A DNA stretch of 64,000 nt from Saccharothrix algeriensis (GTDB lineage: Bacteria > Actinomycetota > Actinomycetes > Mycobacteriales > Pseudonocardiaceae), in the NCBI RefSeq assembly GCF_016907655.1, contig NZ_JAFBCL010000001.1, positions 372,001-436,000 of the forward strand, in the 5' to 3' direction. This document shows, in pieces, positions 61,898-64,000 of the stretch (the first letter of the stretch is position 1; every line of letters begins with the position of its first letter). Under the pieces are notes generated by a model, which searched no databases, was not told the origin of the DNA, and saw nothing but the letters and a program-made list of their open reading frames with translations. Position numbers and translations under genes: made by a program.

Positions 61898-62572
61898 ATG
61901 TCCCACAGCGAACCGGCGCGGGCAGCGGTCCGCCGCACCCGAGCGCCCCTCCTCACCGCCGCCCTGGCCGTCGGCGCGGCGCTCGCCGGCGCCCTGCTGC
62001 GCCGATCACCGGCGTTCCCCTCGGCGTCCCGCTCGGCTTCCCCTGCAGCGGCGCCTCCGGCGTCCCCTCCAGCGGCGCCACCCGTCGACGCCCCGCACGG
62101 CGACCCGGAGGACGTGCTCGGCGAAGGCGGCGGCGCCCTGCCCCGCGGTGTGACCGTGTTCGACGACCGGTACCCCGGCGTGGCCAACCTCGGCGCCGGG
62201 CTGCTGCGGGCCCTGCGCGCAGCGGCGGCCGACGCCGCCGAGGACGGCGTCGGGTTCCACGTCAACAGCGGCTGGCGCTCCCCGCGCTACCAGGAGCGGC
62301 TCCTCCGCCGAGCCGTCGCCGAGCACGGCTCGGCGGAGGAGGCCGCCCGGTGGGTCGCCACCGCGGACACGTCCGCCCACGTGGCGGGGAACGCCGTCGA
62401 CATCGGGCGCTCCGATGCCAGGGCGTGGCTGTCCGAGCACGGCGCCCGCTACGGGCTGTGCCAGGTCTACCGCAACGAGCCCTGGCACTTCGAGTTGCGC
62501 CCCGAAGCCGTCGAACGCGGTTGCCCGGCCATGTACGCCGACCCCTCGCAGGACCCCAGGACGCGGCGATGA
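61898..62572 (+). CDS. vanY: VanY-type D,D-carboxypeptidase (M15), membrane-anchored
   Basis: 224 aa. It removes terminal D-Ala from precursors that escaped VanX. The zinc site is SAHVAGNAVDIG (His161, Asp168) and NEPWHFE (His197), with upstream FHVNSGWRSPRYQERLLRRA typical of VanY. A signal anchor lies at about residues 16-36, followed by an Ala/Pro/Ser-rich tether, so the enzyme faces outwards. The promoter and first 14 codons match those of vanH. Confidence 0.93.
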   Translation: MSHSEPARAAVRRTRAPLLTAALAVGAALAGALLRRSPAFPSASRSASPAAAPPASPPAAPPVDAPHGDPEDVLGEGGGALPRGVTVFDDRYPGVANLGAGLLRALRAAAADAAEDGVGFHVNSGWRSPRYQERLLRRAVAEHGSAEEAARWVATADTSAHVAGNAVDIGRSDARAWLSEHGARYGLCQVYRNEPWHFELRPEAVERGCPAMYADPSQDPRTRR

Positions 62573-62630
62573 CCGACATCGGGGTCGCGCGGCGCACCAA
62601 GCCCCTCCCGCGGCGCCGGCCGGGGCCCGG

Positions 62631-63263
62631 TCAGGCCGAGCGGCCTTCGAGGGCCGACCGCGCGAAGGCCACCAGCTCGGCGGGCGCGGTCTCCGGCGAG
62701 CCGGCGTCGTAGGGCGGCTCGGGGGCGTACTCGATGACCAGCTGGGTGAACTTCGCCCGGTCGTCGCCCCAGATCAGCCCCACGAGGGTGAGCGCCATGT
62801 CGATCCCGGCGGACACCCCGGCCGCGGTGATGACGGACCCGTCGCGCACCACCCGGTCGGTGCTCACGACCGCGCCCCGCGCGGCCAGCGCGTCGCGCAC
62901 CGCCCAGTGGGTGGTGGCCGGGCGGCCGGTCAGGATGCCCGCCTCGGCCAGCAGCGTCGACCCGGTGCACACCGACGTCGTCCAGGTGGCCGTCGGGTGC
63001 ACCTCGCGCAGCCACGCCGCGACCGCGCCGTCGGCCAGCACCCGCTCCCAGGCGCTGCTGCCGGGCACCACGACGACGTCGGCCCGGTCCAGTTCGCCGA
63101 ACGTGGTCGTCGGCGCGATCACCAGGCCCGCGTCGGCGGTCACCGGCTCCCCCGTCGCGGCGACGAAGTGCGCGGCCACGCCCTCCTGGTGGGCCAGCAC
63201 CTCGTACGGGCCGATCAGGTCCAACGCGGTCATGCCCGGGTACAGCACGAAAGCGATTTCCAT
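62631..63263 (-). CDS. DJ-1/PfpI-family protein (isonitrile-hydratase-like)
   Basis: 210 aa, cytosolic. The nucleophile elbow is TTSVCTGSTLLAEAGILTGR (Cys), with the acidic partner in FVLYPGMTALDLIGPYEVLA, as in isonitrile hydratases and ThiJ-like proteins. The ATG at 63263 follows a GGGGGAA ribosome site; a further upstream start is less likely. It lies 39 bases downstream of an AraC/GlxA-type regulator that has a related N-terminal domain; the two are probably co-transcribed. Confidence 0.9.
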   Translation of the reverse strand: MEIAFVLYPGMTALDLIGPYEVLAHQEGVAAHFVAATGEPVTADAGLVIAPTTTFGELDRADVVVVPGSSAWERVLADGAVAAWLREVHPTATWTTSVCTGSTLLAEAGILTGRPATTHWAVRDALAARGAVVSTDRVVRDGSVITAAGVSAGIDMALTLVGLIWGDDRAKFTQLVIEYAPEPPYDAGSPETAPAELVAFARSALEGRSA

Positions 63264-63302
63264 CGGTCGTTCCCCCTTGCCCTCCACGGTGCGGGCGCGG
63301 CC

Positions 63303-64000
63303 TCATGCCGCGCCCGTGGTGCGGAACCGGTGGCGGTAGCCGCCCGGCGTCACGCCGAGCACCCGCACGAACGCCCGGCGCAGCGTCTCCGCCGAGCCGA
63401 ACCCGCTGCGCCGGGCCACGACGTCGAGCGCCTCGTCGCCGGACTCCAGCAGGCCGGCCGCCGCCTCCACCCGCGCCCGCTCCACGTACCGGGCGGGCGG
63501 CAGCCCGACCCGGCGCGGGAACACGCGGGCGAAGTGCCGGGGGCTCATCGCGGCGCGGCGGGCCATCTCCTCGACCGTCCACCCGGCGGCGGGGTCGTCG
63601 GCGATGGCGTCCAGCACGGCGCGCAACCCCGGCTCGCGGACCGCCGGCACGCGGGAGCGGACGCTGAACTGCGACTGCCCGCCGGGCCGCTGCAGGAACA
63701 CCACCAGCCAGCGGGCCACCAGCCGCGCCAGGGGCGCGCCGTGGTCGTGCTCCAGCAGCGCCAGCGCGAGGTCGATGCCCGCCGTGACGCCCGCCGAGGT
63801 GGCCAGCCGCCCGTCGCACACGTAGATCGCGTCCGGCACGACCCGCACCGACGGGTGGCGCGCGGCGAGTTCGTCGCAGTACGCCCAGTGCGTCGTGGCC
63901 CGCGCCCCGTCCAGCAGCCCGGCGGCGGCCAGCACGAACGCGCCCGTGCACACCGCGGCGACCCGGCGCGCGGGGCCCGCGAGCCGCCGCAGCCCGGCCA
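63303..64000 (-). CDS. GlxA/AraC-family transcriptional regulator, 5' end outside window
   Basis: At least 232 residues are visible. The upstream part is the rear of a DJ-1-like domain (AVCTGAFVLAAAGLLDGARA, TSAGVTAGIDLALALLEHDH); the C-terminal ~100 residues are two AraC helix-turn-helix units (EEMARRAAMSPRHFARVFPR, ALDVVARRSGFGSAETLRRA, ending LGVTPGGYRHRFR). The frame is open to position 64000, so the true start is beyond the edge. It probably controls the DJ-1 gene after it. Confidence 0.9.
   Translation of the reverse strand, partial: AGLRRLAGPARRVAAVCTGAFVLAAAGLLDGARATTHWAYCDELAARHPSVRVVPDAIYVCDGRLATSAGVTAGIDLALALLEHDHGAPLARLVARWLVVFLQRPGGQSQFSVRSRVPAVREPGLRAVLDAIADDPAAGWTVEEMARRAAMSPRHFARVFPRRVGLPPARYVERARVEAAAGLLESGDEALDVVARRSGFGSAETLRRAFVRVLGVTPGGYRHRFRTTGAA

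Overview
The window is very GC-rich DNA with many GTG starts, short intergenic gaps and extreme G/C bias at third codon positions. Together with a fused B12-dependent acyl-CoA mutase, a ParE/ParC-type topoisomerase pair and a large NRPS locus, this points to a filamentous actinomycete, most likely a member of the Pseudonocardiales (Saccharothrix/Actinosynnema/Amycolatopsis-like). The genus is inferred from gene content, not measured.

Left flank (1-17.6 kb): an operon for the B and A subunits of a second type II topoisomerase, whose A subunit (cut by the window edge) carries an in-frame intein next to the catalytic HPHGD segment. Then come an unnamed 713-aa protein with an ADP-ribosyltransferase-like C-terminus, a TPR protein, fused isobutyryl-CoA mutase icmF, a 53-aa ORF, a TetR regulator abutting a perfect 33-bp operator, a divergent MarR/YceI pair with two operator-like repeats, a degenerate RsbW-like protein, an EamA exporter preceded by a short upstream ORF and hairpins, and a small alarmone synthetase that looks leaderless.

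Centre (18.2-47.1 kb): a compact, apparently single-operon non-ribosomal peptide cluster. It encodes a cytosolic penicillin-binding-protein-like serine hydrolase, NRPS-1 (2,521 aa), NRPS-2 (6,196 aa), an MFS exporter and an MbtH-like protein. By reading motifs the line is A-T | C-(A remnant)-T-E | C-A-T || C-A-T-E | C-A-T | C-A-T-E | C-A-T | C-A-T-E. Module 2 has lost almost all of its adenylation domain, epimerases sit in every even module, C-domain types alternate accordingly, and the line ends in an epimerase with no thioesterase. The upstream serine hydrolase is therefore a strong candidate for a stand-alone PBP-type thioesterase/cyclase acting on a D-configured C-terminus. Hand-read pocket codes give X-(?)-Thr-basic-basic-basic-Thr-X, so the product is predicted to be a cationic, alternating L/D and probably macrocyclic peptide. 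Long DNA tracts are shared between paired A domains (1/8, 3/7, 4/6), the mark of recombination inside the assembly line.

Right flank (47.2-64 kb): an oxidoreductase, a DEAD-box helicase, a DUF1684 protein, a PLP-dependent decarboxylase, a P1-family peptidase, a 1,123-aa CHAT-TPR protein, then a full vancomycin-type resistance locus: vanH-vanA-vanX, convergent vanR-vanS, and vanY. The vanH and vanY promoters share a tandem direct repeat, and the similarity extends into the first 14 codons of both genes. The window ends in a DJ-1/PfpI protein and an AraC/GlxA-type regulator cut by the edge. Whether the van genes protect against the NRPS product or are an unlinked resistance locus cannot be decided from this sequence.
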